DNA of 35,561 nt from Candidatus Saccharibacteria bacterium CG10_big_fil_rev_8_21_14_0_10_47_8 (GTDB taxonomy: Bacteria > Patescibacteriota > Saccharimonadia > Saccharimonadales > UBA10212), in the NCBI GenBank assembly GCA_002793885.1, contig PFEG01000041.1, forward strand, positions 1-35,561, read 5' to 3'. Both the position numbers and the translations under genes were made by a program. Positions 23,248 to 30,226 of the stretch are shown here, piece after piece; position 1 is the stretch's first letter, and each line of letters starts with the position of its first letter. The notes below the pieces were generated by a model. It saw only the letters and a program-made list of their open reading frames with translations. It was not told the DNA's origin and did not search any database.

Positions 23248-24333
23248 CTAGGCTTCTTCTTCCGGTTTGTGGTGTTGGCGGCGCTCAAAATGATCTTCTA
23301 CCAAAATTTTAACGGCGCTAGCCGCCGGAATAGCCACTACGGCTCCTAAAATTCCCCCCAGCGATACACCAATGATAGCCGCGATAAACACCAACAAAGG
23401 TGTTAGCTCATTAAGGCGTGACTGTAAATAGGGCTGAAAGGTGTGGTTCTCTATGAAAAAGTAAATTATAAAATAGATGGCCATGACAGCCGCTAAGGTT
23501 ACCGAATTAAGAAGACTGACAAGCACGACGAGAATCGCGGCAATTGGGTTGCCAAACAACGGGATGATTCCAAAAACAGCGACGATTCCAGCTAACGCCG
23601 CCGCATTGGTTGAAACATTCATAACCTGTCCTGCGATTTCTAGGGTTATGAATGCGAATGCGCCAGCTACCGCCGCTAAAATTACCTGACCGTTAACAAA
23701 GCCACTGACCGATTTATACATTCTGTTGGCCAGCCTTCGGTGGTGTTGTCGTTTCCTTTCGGGCAACGAACCAAAATAAAGTTCAAACCATTTAGGGCCC
23801 TCAACCAGCATCATGAAAGTCATGACTAAAACTGCAAAAACCGAAACGACCGCTTCGGCAACCCGTTTGCCTGTATCCAGAATTGTGCCTCCGAAGTCGC
23901 TGTAGTTAGACGCAAAGGACTTGGCGCCTTCACTGAGCCGCTTATCGAGATGATACTTTTCAACAGCCCGCGCCAAACTGCTATCCTGGCTTTGAAAGTT
24001 GGCAACAGTTTGAGGGACTTCTTTAATAAATATTTGAGTTTGCCGGATCAGCGGAGGGATAACCAACGCAAAAAACACAGCCAGAAAAACCACGACCATC
24101 AAATAAGAAACGGCTGTTGCTTTGGCACGACTCTCTATCTTTAGCCTTCGCCTGACCCAACTGACAACTGGATTCAACGCTAAAGCCAGAAAAAATGCTG
24201 CGAATATCAAGGTGAGGATATGACTAATCTGTCCTATAAGTTTAAATAAGACAATTGCGGCTGCCACCCAAAGAATGGTCCTTACTATTGTTCGGTTAGT
24301 AATGTTAACCGTCACTTTGTTAGATGGTTCCAT
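23248..24333 (-). CDS. AI-2E family transporter / permease
   Basis: A 361-aa membrane protein of the AI-2E (PerM/YdbI) family. It begins with a hydrophobic helix pair (TILWVAAAIVLFKLIGQISHILTLIFAAFFLALALNPVV) and the conserved NPVVSWVRRRLK turn. An extended amphipathic soluble region follows (VPQTVANFQSQDSSLARAVEKY...). Then come MLVEGPKWFELYFGSLP and the helical C-terminal half with IPLFGNPIAAILVVLVSLL and NHTFQPYLQSRLNELTPLLVFIAAIIGVSLGGILGAVVAIPAAS. Members export small molecules or act as sodium/proton antiporters; the substrate is unclear. It starts 4 nt after the second glycosyltransferase in the same operon. Confidence 0.9.
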   Translation of the reverse strand: MEPSNKVTVNITNRTIVRTILWVAAAIVLFKLIGQISHILTLIFAAFFLALALNPVVSWVRRRLKIESRAKATAVSYLMVVVFLAVFFALVIPPLIRQTQIFIKEVPQTVANFQSQDSSLARAVEKYHLDKRLSEGAKSFASNYSDFGGTILDTGKRVAEAVVSVFAVLVMTFMMLVEGPKWFELYFGSLPERKRQHHRRLANRMYKSVSGFVNGQVILAAVAGAFAFITLEIAGQVMNVSTNAAALAGIVAVFGIIPLFGNPIAAILVVLVSLLNSVTLAAVMAIYFIIYFFIENHTFQPYLQSRLNELTPLLVFIAAIIGVSLGGILGAVVAIPAASAVKILVEDHFERRQHHKPEEEA

Positions 24334-24337
24334 CGCG

Positions 24338-25489
24338 TTAATTATGCCCGGTATTTATCCGCTTGGCAATAATGACGTTATATTCAGCAATCAGTTGCTT
24401 GCCGACTACAGCCACATCATAACGCTTGACACGCTCAACTTGCCAGCCGTGTAGCTTGGATATCAACGTGTCATCAGATAAAAGCTGTTTCAGCTTTGTC
24501 GCAAATTCCTCGGTATTTTTTGGGTCTACCAGCAATTCCGGTTTGTTATCCAGCACACTGCAATAGCCAGGGTTGTTACCACCTAGCACGATGGCGGCTC
24601 CGGCCGCCATAGCCTCAATTAAAACGATTCCGAAGCTTTCGCCGTAAAGAGATGGGAAACAAGCGATGTTGGCGCCATTCAAAAGCCCCGGCTTATCCCG
24701 TTCGTCTATAAAACCTAGAAAGCTAACTTTTGACCCTAGGTTATGGCTTGTCACAAAACTCTCTAACTTGTTTCGCAAGGGTCCATCACCGGCAATAATT
24801 AACTCTGCGTCCAGATCAGCCTTAGCGTACGCTCTTAGAAGCTCAACGGCACCCTTGCGTTTGACTAATCGGCCAAGAAATACTATTTTCTTGGTATTTT
24901 TGGGTTCTTTAGTTGTTTTGGCAGCTTCAAAACGATTGATATCAACTACATTCGGCAATATTTCTGTATCTAAACCAAACGCCGACTTGGCAAACTCAGC
25001 GGCCGGCGGACTAACGCTGTAGATTTTGTCAAACCTGGCAAGACCACTTCCATACATTAGTCTAAGCAGCCTGGAGCCCCAGCTGGTTAGCCAGCCTGAC
25101 GGCAGGATATGAAAAGTGCCAACAATAGCCGTGTTTGGGCCAGCGGCATTTATAACTCTCTGGGACATCAGCGGTGAATGCGGTACCTGTACGTGAAGTA
25201 CATCAAAGCCCTCAGTTTCCAACACTTGTTTTATCCTAGAACGTTTAGCCGGCAAGGGAATAGACAGCCGATTACCATTAAAAATTATCCTCTGGTTTCG
25301 CGCTAGACTGTAAATTTTTCCGCCATACCACTCGCTTGCCCTGGTTTCGCCCACCAGATACCTAACTTCGTGACCTTGGCCGCCCAACCAGCTGCCCAAG
25401 GCCTTGACGTACTGGGCGACCCCATCACTACTGTCTAGGCTATCGTCAAAAACAAAGCCGATCTTAAGAGGACTTTTGGCTTTTGGCAT
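24338..25489 (-). CDS. GT4 family glycosyltransferase
   Basis: A 383-aa GT-B fold enzyme of family GT4, using a nucleotide- or lipid-sugar to build a glycolipid or surface glycan in the cytoplasm. The N-terminal acceptor domain starts GFVFDDSLDSSDGVAQYVKALGSWL. The donor domain has KIVFLGRLVKRKGAVELLRAYAKA, ELIIAGDGPLRNKLE and the Ex7E motif in YGESFGIVLIEAMAAGAAIV. The start codon overlaps the upstream glycosyltransferase by 26 nt. The two resemble phosphatidylinositol mannosyltransferase-type enzymes, but the acceptor is not deducible. Confidence 0.9.
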   Translation of the reverse strand: MPKAKSPLKIGFVFDDSLDSSDGVAQYVKALGSWLGGQGHEVRYLVGETRASEWYGGKIYSLARNQRIIFNGNRLSIPLPAKRSRIKQVLETEGFDVLHVQVPHSPLMSQRVINAAGPNTAIVGTFHILPSGWLTSWGSRLLRLMYGSGLARFDKIYSVSPPAAEFAKSAFGLDTEILPNVVDINRFEAAKTTKEPKNTKKIVFLGRLVKRKGAVELLRAYAKADLDAELIIAGDGPLRNKLESFVTSHNLGSKVSFLGFIDERDKPGLLNGANIACFPSLYGESFGIVLIEAMAAGAAIVLGGNNPGYCSVLDNKPELLVDPKNTEEFATKLKQLLSDDTLISKLHGWQVERVKRYDVAVVGKQLIAEYNVIIAKRINTGHN

Positions 25490-26609
25490 AACTTTTAATT
25501 GCCTTCTCGTAAACGTCTATGTACAGCTTGGCAATGCGGGAATGATCAAACTGTTTAATGTATGATTTGGCCCAGCGTTCCCAAAGTTTACGCAGGTCAT
25601 CGTTAAATATCATTAACTCTAAACGGCGTGCGAAGTCGATGCTATCTTGTGAATTGACCATAGAGATCGCTCCGAACCCTTTCATAACACCGAGGTAGCC
25701 AGGATTGTCACCAGCAACCAAAGGACAACCGGCAGCCATGGCCTCTAGAAGAACTATCCCGAAACCCTCACCGTAATGCGACGGCGCACAAAATACGTCC
25801 GCCTGATGTAGCAGCTTTATTTTTTCCTCTTCACTTATAAAACCCATGAAAGTAACTCTTGGGATGTCGTGAAGTTCGATAAAATTACGCAATGACTCTT
25901 CTTCGGGCCCTACGCCCGCTAGGTACAGCTGTATATCGTCGTGCCGCTCGGTCAGTTCCTGGTAAGCTCGTAAAAGATAACGGACGCCTTTGCGCTTTTC
26001 TAATCTCCCCACATATAAAATCGTTTTTCGTTTTAGGTTGCGTACAGCTTCCGGAGGACGGGCATTATATTTCGCCACATCAACGCCGCAGGGAACAATG
26101 GTTATCGGAACCTTCGCGATTGATAATAAGTATTCTGTAGCAGGCTTTCCGGTAGCCGTAAATGCGTCAAAGTATTTGAGCATCGGTTTAGTATATGGCG
26201 TTACAACGTTAACGATGGTTTTAGTTGTCAAGGTATCAGGTAGCATGGCGTGCATTGTCGCCACATTAGCGGACTGCGAGCGCATTAGCAGTTGACGGCC
26301 CCACAATGGAACATGCGGTTCATGAAAATTAAGCACATCAAATTTTTCGCGTTCAAATACTTTGTCAATTTCATCGGTATCAACCGAAACTGACCACTGG
26401 CTGTTTGTATGAAAAAAGGCCTTCACGTTGCTTGATACGCCAACAGTGACTATGTAATCTGGTATCGCGCCTCTGTAGCCTCTGGGCTGTGGCGTAAGAA
26501 TTTTTGCCTGGTGGCCGAGCTTTACATACTCGGCTCTAAGAGCCATAACCTGTTCGGTTACACCTCCCCCCGTAAAAACGTTGTAGGGGCAAGCTAAGCC
26601 AATTTTCAT
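25464..26609 (-). CDS. GT4 family glycosyltransferase (PimA-like)
   Basis: A 381-aa GT4 glycosyltransferase. KIGLACPYNVFTGGGVTEQVMALRAEYVKLGHQAKILTP is a classic glycine-rich acceptor-domain start. TILYVGRLEKRKGVRYLLRAYQEL, LYLAGVGPEEESLRNFI and YGEGFGIVLLEAMAAGCPLV (with the Ex7E pair) form the donor-binding half. It most resembles PimA-like enzymes that transfer sugar to lipid acceptors. The start is ATG 26609 or the adjacent GTG 26612; a GGAGATG site lies about 10 nt upstream. It is the first of three overlapping or abutting genes on this strand. Confidence 0.9.
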   Translation of the reverse strand: MKIGLACPYNVFTGGGVTEQVMALRAEYVKLGHQAKILTPQPRGYRGAIPDYIVTVGVSSNVKAFFHTNSQWSVSVDTDEIDKVFEREKFDVLNFHEPHVPLWGRQLLMRSQSANVATMHAMLPDTLTTKTIVNVVTPYTKPMLKYFDAFTATGKPATEYLLSIAKVPITIVPCGVDVAKYNARPPEAVRNLKRKTILYVGRLEKRKGVRYLLRAYQELTERHDDIQLYLAGVGPEEESLRNFIELHDIPRVTFMGFISEEEKIKLLHQADVFCAPSHYGEGFGIVLLEAMAAGCPLVAGDNPGYLGVMKGFGAISMVNSQDSIDFARRLELMIFNDDLRKLWERWAKSYIKQFDHSRIAKLYIDVYEKAIKSYAKSQKSS

Positions 26610-26638
26610 CACACTTCATCTCCGATTACGAGTGATTT

Positions 26639-26660
26639 CTGTGCTATATATACAGCACAG
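26639..26660. promoter_or_regulatory. Palindrome upstream of the glycosyltransferase operon
   Basis: CTGTGCT (26639-26645) and AGCACAG (26654-26660) flank an ATATATAC core, about 27 bp upstream of the glycosyltransferase start. It could be an operator over the promoter or the end of the upstream gene's transcript. No T tract supports a terminator. Confidence 0.35.
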
Positions 26661-26741
26661 AGTCTACCCTGAAACTTAAGTTGTGATAGAGACGCGAAGC
26701 CTTGTGCGAAGTGCCTCATAAGTTACATTATACGTTAAAAC

Positions 26742-27677
26742 TTAGGGTTTTTTACTCAAGAGGCGAGCCAGCCCAGGCGGTATGAACGGCGCAGCGTCTT
26801 CGGCGGTCGCAACGACAGATGGTGAATGAGTGGGCACATCAGCTTTAAAGGACTTAAAGTCGGCATATATGGCCCGCATATGTTGTTCGACCCGCACGTT
26901 ATTAAAATAGTGATCGTCATCAATAGCCACGTGATAGACGGGCAAGTTAACATGCTTTCCGAGCAGATTTAATTTAAACATCGTAACGGTTATGCCACAG
27001 TAAGTCCTGATGTCATTGCATTGCCAAAGGTATATTTCAAAGTCTATACGTTCTTTGCGGGCTGCCTCATTTCGAGCTACTAACTTTGCGTTGAAGCTAA
27101 TCGCTTCACCAACACGATATCCAAGCCTAATAAACGGCCCCCTAAAAGCTACGTATTTTGCAAAAGCCGCTGGCAGCCGCCTAGAAAACAATGACGCCGT
27201 GTAACGAAGGGTAAGAAAGTTACGCCGTTTAAACTTAAAATCATCCTTATGAGTAAAACCCGCGGCGCTAACTAGCAAATCTACTTTTTGGGCGATTTCC
27301 GGGTACTTTTGGAGCATTTTAGTAATAATCATGAAGCCCAGGCTGTAGCCGGCGAGAGTAAAACGCTTATTACGATAGCGAAGCTTCACGAATGCCGCTA
27401 AGTAATCTGCCATATTATCTAATGTTGGCTTTTCACCAATTTTATAAAAGGGTTCCATACCGCCAAAACCAGGCAGATCAGGTACTGTCACGCCCCCGTA
27501 CCTATTAAGAACTTCGGCCGCCCCAAAGACTCTTTCCAGGCTGGTGTGATGACCGTATACAAACAATATCTCTCGTTTTTTGTTTTTTGGCGGTGGCAAG
27601 CGTAACATCCGGCCGGCGAGACCATTAATATATAGCGGCAGAACGTATTCTGCCATATTTTTTGTATTTTTTGGCAT
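26742..27677 (-). CDS. Alpha/beta hydrolase fold protein
   Basis: A 311-aa alpha/beta hydrolase. FVYGHHTSLERVFG is the oxyanion region, VTVPDLPGFGGME the conserved DxPGxG turn, and AGYSLGF the nucleophile elbow with the GxSxG serine. HVAIDDDHYF is a likely acid-strand region. The catalytic His is not obvious near the end. A Pro-rich, probably disordered tail of about 40 residues closes the protein. The start may also be the internal ATG at 27656. A good promoter (TTTACA-17-TATAAT) precedes it, and the glycosyltransferases lie downstream on the same strand. Confidence 0.78.
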   Translation of the reverse strand: MPKNTKNMAEYVLPLYINGLAGRMLRLPPPKNKKREILFVYGHHTSLERVFGAAEVLNRYGGVTVPDLPGFGGMEPFYKIGEKPTLDNMADYLAAFVKLRYRNKRFTLAGYSLGFMIITKMLQKYPEIAQKVDLLVSAAGFTHKDDFKFKRRNFLTLRYTASLFSRRLPAAFAKYVAFRGPFIRLGYRVGEAISFNAKLVARNEAARKERIDFEIYLWQCNDIRTYCGITVTMFKLNLLGKHVNLPVYHVAIDDDHYFNNVRVEQHMRAIYADFKSFKADVPTHSPSVVATAEDAAPFIPPGLARLLSKKP

Positions 27678-27689
27678 ATCTATTGATAA

Positions 27690-27718
27690 ATTATAGGATG
27701 TTTAGCAACTCTTGTAAA
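27690..27718 (-). promoter_or_regulatory. Promoter of the alpha/beta hydrolase gene
   Basis: On the minus strand TTTACA (27713-27718) and TATAAT (27690-27695) are exactly 17 bp apart. The transcript would begin around 27683, leaving a leader of only about 6 nt before the ATG at 27677. Confidence 0.65.
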
Positions 27719-27725
27719 ACTTCGG

Positions 27726-27753
27726 TGGACTTTAGGGCAATGGACGATATAAA
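27726..27753 (+). promoter_or_regulatory. Probable tRNA-Gln promoter
   Basis: TGGACT (27726-27731) and TATAAA (27748-27753) have a 16-bp spacer. The predicted start is about 30 nt before the tRNA. Confidence 0.45.
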
Positions 27754-27788
27754 ATAGGTGTTGCTGCTTACGATTGCAAACCTTTTAT

Positions 27789-27862
27789 TTCGGGATCGTC
27801 TAATGGTAGGACACTGGGTTTTGGTCCCAGCAATCTAGGTTCGAATCCTAGTCCCGAAGCCA
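27789..27862 (+). tRNA. tRNA-Gln (anticodon TTG), CCA encoded
   Basis: The acceptor stem TTCGGGA (27789-27795) pairs with TCCCGAA (27852-27858). The anticodon stem CTGGG/CCCAG encloses TTTTGGT, giving anticodon TTG. The T arm has CTAGG-TTCGAAT-CCTAG. The discriminator is G59 (27859) and the CCA end is encoded at 27860-27862. Confidence 0.95.
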
Positions 27863-27879
27863 TAATTTAAGTTAAGGCA

Positions 27880-27929
27880 TCCCGATAGAATCGGGACATT
27901 AGGGAGTTCGAATCCCTGTCTGTCTACCA
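27880..27929 (+). pseudogene. tRNA 3'-end fragment, possible attachment-site scar
   Basis: GGGAGTTCGAATCCCTG (27902-27918), followed by TCTGTCTACCA (27919-27929), has the T arm, acceptor strand, discriminator A and CCA of a tRNA. No complementary AGACAGA acceptor 5' strand lies upstream, and there is no D or anticodon arm. A hairpin TCCCGAT-AGA-ATCGGGA (27880-27896) precedes it instead. A bare tRNA 3' end is what tRNA-targeting integrases leave as an attachment-site copy. It may also be a decayed tRNA gene. Confidence 0.55.
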
Positions 27930-27950
27930 GATTGGACATCAAAGAAGTAC

Positions 27951-27981
27951 AGACCGGTTCCTATGACCGGTCTTTCTTTTT
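27951..27981 (+). terminator. Intrinsic terminator after the tRNA region
   Basis: AGACCGGT (27951-27958), a 7-nt loop and ACCGGTCT (27966-27973) form an 8-bp stem running into TTCTTTTT (27974-27981). Confidence 0.85.
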
Positions 27982-28181
27982 ACCCCTTGTATTCCACCCT
28001 TGTTTTGCAGTTCGTGTCCTATCGCTATTATGGCGAGTAAACGACCGAACCGCTCACATCTGTTAATATTCTCGATTTACCCTTTAAACTGGTTCTGAAC
28101 ATGACCGTATGCCTATATGGCGATTGAGCGCTTTGAAGAGTGACCGGGTTCCATGACCGTTCGATATGACATGGAGTTACC
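27982..28181. other. Gene-free stretch with a recurring GGTTC...ATGACCG word
   Basis: No gene is seen in this 200-bp stretch. The word GGTTC followed within a few bases by ATGACCGT occurs at 28091-28108 and 28147-28160. A related form, GGTTCCTATGACCGGT, is in the terminator at 27956-27971. A near-palindrome TCGCTAT-T-ATGGCGA lies around 28021-28035. The meaning is unknown; these may be decayed copies of one element. Confidence 0.3.
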
Positions 28182-28478
28182 CTATACCTCGAGCAGTCTA
28201 ACTTTTACTGATGTAGTATTCCCGATTTGGAGGTCCTCATTTTTCCGGACATCTTTTTTAACAGGCAGAAGATAACTCCTAGATTTGCTGTCAGGAAAAA
28301 TTGATGTTCTCCAAGCTGTCTTGCCAATGGTTGCTTCAACCCTCACTGACCCGAAGCCCCGCTTTGGGGCGGCGTTTATCAGACGAATTTCCTCATAATA
28401 CTTTTTAGGTAAAGATATAAAGCACCAAGCTCCTTGACCTTGCCATTCCCACAGTTCAGCTTTAAACGTCAGCTCCAT
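28182..28478 (-). CDS. DUF1905 domain protein
   Basis: A 98-aa protein matching the DUF1905 pattern: MELTFKAELWEWQGQGAWCFISLPKKYYEEI, then GFGSVRVEATIGKTAWRTSIFPDSKSRSYLLPVKKDVRKNE and a closing beta strand. The family is thought to be a small beta-barrel domain; its molecular role is not established. It is complete, not fused to the YdeI-type domain found in some relatives. A TATACT box (28486-28491, minus strand) ends 7 nt before its ATG and no Shine-Dalgarno is visible, so a leaderless mRNA is likely. Confidence 0.85.
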   Translation of the reverse strand: MELTFKAELWEWQGQGAWCFISLPKKYYEEIRLINAAPKRGFGSVRVEATIGKTAWRTSIFPDSKSRSYLLPVKKDVRKNEDLQIGNTTSVKVRLLEV

Positions 28479-28485
28479 GCCTACA

Positions 28486-28491
28486 AGTATA
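28486..28491 (-). promoter_or_regulatory. -10 box of the DUF1905 gene
   Basis: On the minus strand TATACT ends 7 nt before the start codon at 28478; the -35 is weak. It has the same geometry as the other probable leaderless promoters. Confidence 0.45.
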
Positions 28492-28522
28492 AACGCTCAA
28501 TTACTATTACTATGTATATAAA

Positions 28523-28558
28523 ATAGCTTGTGACTCCTCGCAAGCAACCACAAGCTAT
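28523..28558. repeat. 10-bp inverted repeat between DUF1905 and dsbA
   Basis: ATAGCTTGTG (28523-28532) and CACAAGCTAT (28549-28558) are perfect inverse complements around a 16-bp loop. It lies in the divergent intergenic region, upstream of the dsbA -35 box. It could be an operator, or a terminator without T tract. Confidence 0.4.
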
Positions 28559-28580
28559 CAGCCAGCATAATATCAAATCG

Positions 28581-28610
28581 TTTACATTAAGTTAAGTGTT
28601 TGCTTAAATA
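28581..28610 (+). promoter_or_regulatory. dsbA promoter with 19-bp operator-like inverted repeat
   Basis: TTTACA (28581-28586), a 17-bp spacer and TTAAAT (28604-28609) form the promoter. The site TTAAGTGTTTGCTTAAATA (28592-28610), containing the inverted repeat TTAAG-TGTTTG-CTTAA, overlaps the spacer and -10. The same 19 bases recur at 29882-29900 in front of the arsR-type gene. The dsbA ATG is 8 nt after the -10, so the mRNA is probably leaderless. ArsR binding here would block RNA polymerase. Confidence 0.75.
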
Positions 28611-28617
28611 TGTAAAC

Positions 28618-29307
28618 ATGAAACTTCTTCTTAGCTCTATTGCTGCGATTTTAATAGTTAGTATAGGGCTTTTTATATTTTGGCCGAGCGAAGCACCATC
28701 AACCGCCCAAAATAATACTACTTCTCCAGCTGTTGCCGCTCCCGAAACGCCCTCAGCCCAAACCACCGAACTTATTATCGGAGACCCGAATGCCAAGGCT
28801 ACCATTATTGAGTATGCTGATTACAAATGTCCGTCCTGCGGTGAATTTCATCAAAAAGCTGGCAAGCAACTACGTGCTAATTACGTTGATAAAGGGCTCT
28901 TGAAAATAGTATTCAGGCCTTTCCCTGTGTATGCCGTAGATGGTGCCCAGGCGCTGGTTGGATCGTATTGTGCGAAAGACCAGCAACAATTTACCGAGTA
29001 CCACGATGTTTTGTTCGAATATATGTGGGTGAACCACTTCCGGCAGGGAGATTATCAAAAAGCTATTGATACCGTGCTGACAGAAAGTGTTATGAACGAT
29101 CTAATGAAAAATATAGGCATGGACCCGAAAGTCTATAAAGAATGTATGGATAGTAAGAAACACGATAAAGCCTATTACGATACTATTGATCTAGCCGCAC
29201 CCGATGAAATTCAAGGTACGCCAAGCTTTATCATTAACGGGCAAAAGATCGTTGGCCCGCAGCCGTATAGCGTATTTAAAACACTGGTGGATATTCAACT
29301 ACAATGA
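28618..29307 (+). CDS. DsbA-like membrane-anchored thiol-disulfide oxidoreductase
   Basis: A 229-aa thioredoxin-fold protein of the DsbA/thioredoxin_4 type. Residues 4-22 (LLSSIAAILIVSIGLFIFW) are an N-terminal membrane anchor, followed by a Ser/Thr/Pro/Ala linker. The catalytic CPSC is at 71-74 in EYADYKCPSCGEFH. A helical insertion follows, and the cis-Pro loop is GTPSFIING near the C-terminus. It should form or isomerise disulfides outside the membrane. An in-frame TTG at 28600 lies within the operator, so the ATG at 28618 is the start. The stop overlaps the next start (ATGA). Confidence 0.92.
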   Translation: MKLLLSSIAAILIVSIGLFIFWPSEAPSTAQNNTTSPAVAAPETPSAQTTELIIGDPNAKATIIEYADYKCPSCGEFHQKAGKQLRANYVDKGLLKIVFRPFPVYAVDGAQALVGSYCAKDQQQFTEYHDVLFEYMWVNHFRQGDYQKAIDTVLTESVMNDLMKNIGMDPKVYKECMDSKKHDKAYYDTIDLAAPDEIQGTPSFIINGQKIVGPQPYSVFKTLVDIQLQ

Positions 29308-29879
29308 GCTGGCCAAAACTGTGGTTATTAAAGCTGAAAATTAGCCTGAGGTCTGCCCTCAAAGTGTTTCGGCGACCAGCATATATTGTACTAGCCCTAT
29401 TAACTACCCTTGTCGCTAGTGGTTCGATTCTCTGGTCGCTCAATCTTGATCTACTGCGCTATATAATCTTCGAGGCACCTATAAGTGCCCTCGCCAAAGT
29501 CGATTTTTTCTTTGATATATATAAAGGTGTCTATACTGACTTCAGCAGCGCCCAAAGTACTCTGGTAGTGATTTTTTCAGTTTTATTTGGTATAAACCTA
29601 GCCTTGCTGGTTTTCGTACTGAAGCACCGAGGCTTCAAAGCTATCCCAAAGAAAAGTGGTGCGGGCGGATTTGCTTTAGCAATAATCGGTGGAGGCTGTA
29701 TTGCCTGCGGAACATCCTTAATTGCTCCGCTGCTTGCTACTTTCGGCGCTTCTGCCACGCCACTTATCCGAGACCTGGCAACTGTATTCACCTTTATTGG
29801 CAGCCTACTCATCATATATTCCATATACAAACTAGGTGCTGTGTGTTCGTATATATTTACTTCGCAGGACTTGACTTAA
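29304..29879 (+). CDS. Membrane protein with an intramembrane GGGCIACG motif
   Basis: A 191-aa protein with about four transmembrane helices (IVLALLTTLVASGSILWSLN; TLVVIFSVLFGINLALLVFVL; FALAIIGGGCIACGTSLIAPLLA; ATVFTFIGSLLIIYSIYKLG). The third helix carries a CxxC pair flanked by glycines, GGGCIACG. I do not know the family. The Cys pair and the 4-nt overlap with dsbA make a role in passing electrons to or from DsbA plausible. Alternatively it could bind a metal. It also has a basic N-terminus (KLKISLRSALKVFRR) facing the cytoplasm by the positive-inside rule. Confidence 0.75.
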   Translation: MSWPKLWLLKLKISLRSALKVFRRPAYIVLALLTTLVASGSILWSLNLDLLRYIIFEAPISALAKVDFFFDIYKGVYTDFSSAQSTLVVIFSVLFGINLALLVFVLKHRGFKAIPKKSGAGGFALAIIGGGCIACGTSLIAPLLATFGASATPLIRDLATVFTFIGSLLIIYSIYKLGAVCSYIFTSQDLT

Positions 29880-29900
29880 GATTAAGTGTTTGCTTAAATA
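29871..29900 (+). promoter_or_regulatory. arsR-operon promoter with the same 19-bp operator-like site
   Basis: TTGACT (29871-29876), a 17-bp spacer and TTAAAT (29894-29899) form the promoter. TTAAGTGTTTGCTTAAATA (29882-29900) is identical to the dsbA site and placed the same way. The ATG at 29907 is 7 nt after the -10, again giving a probable leaderless mRNA. The -35 lies inside the last codons of the upstream gene. Confidence 0.75.
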
Positions 29901-29906
29901 GTTAAT

Positions 29907-30206
29907 ATGAAATTACTTAAAAACCGTCCGGTAAAGCTAAATAATCGCGAAGAGCGTCTAGTTAGCGCAATGCAATTACTTGGCGATCAAACCCGCTTTA
30001 AGATCTTCAAACTCTTGCTGTCGGGAAGAGAGATGTGCGTTACTGAGATCGCCGATGCAATCGGTATTTCTGTCCCAGCTGTTTCTCAGCATTTCCGTAT
30101 TTTCGAACTGGTTGGTTTGGTTGAAAAGCAGCGGTATGGACAGAAAATCTGCTATTTACTGAAAACTGAGGACCAGTTTGTTAAAGAATTAATCCGCATA
30201 GTTTAA
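29907..30206 (+). CDS. ArsR-family winged-helix regulator
   Basis: A 99-aa ArsR-type winged helix repressor. LLGDQTRFKIFKLLLSGREMCVTEIADAIGISVPAVSQHFRIFELVGLVEKQRYGQKICYLL includes the recognition helix (ISVPAVSQHFRIFE) and the wing. The classical metal-binding ELCVCDL is reduced to one Cys in EMCVTEI, and a second Cys is in KICYLL. It may therefore sense redox or reactive species rather than arsenite, but this is a guess. It lies directly behind an operator copy shared with dsbA, which suggests autoregulation and control of dsbA. Confidence 0.9.
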   Translation: MKLLKNRPVKLNNREERLVSAMQLLGDQTRFKIFKLLLSGREMCVTEIADAIGISVPAVSQHFRIFELVGLVEKQRYGQKICYLLKTEDQFVKELIRIV

Positions 30207-30226
30207 ACCTACAAGAAGGAGGGTGT

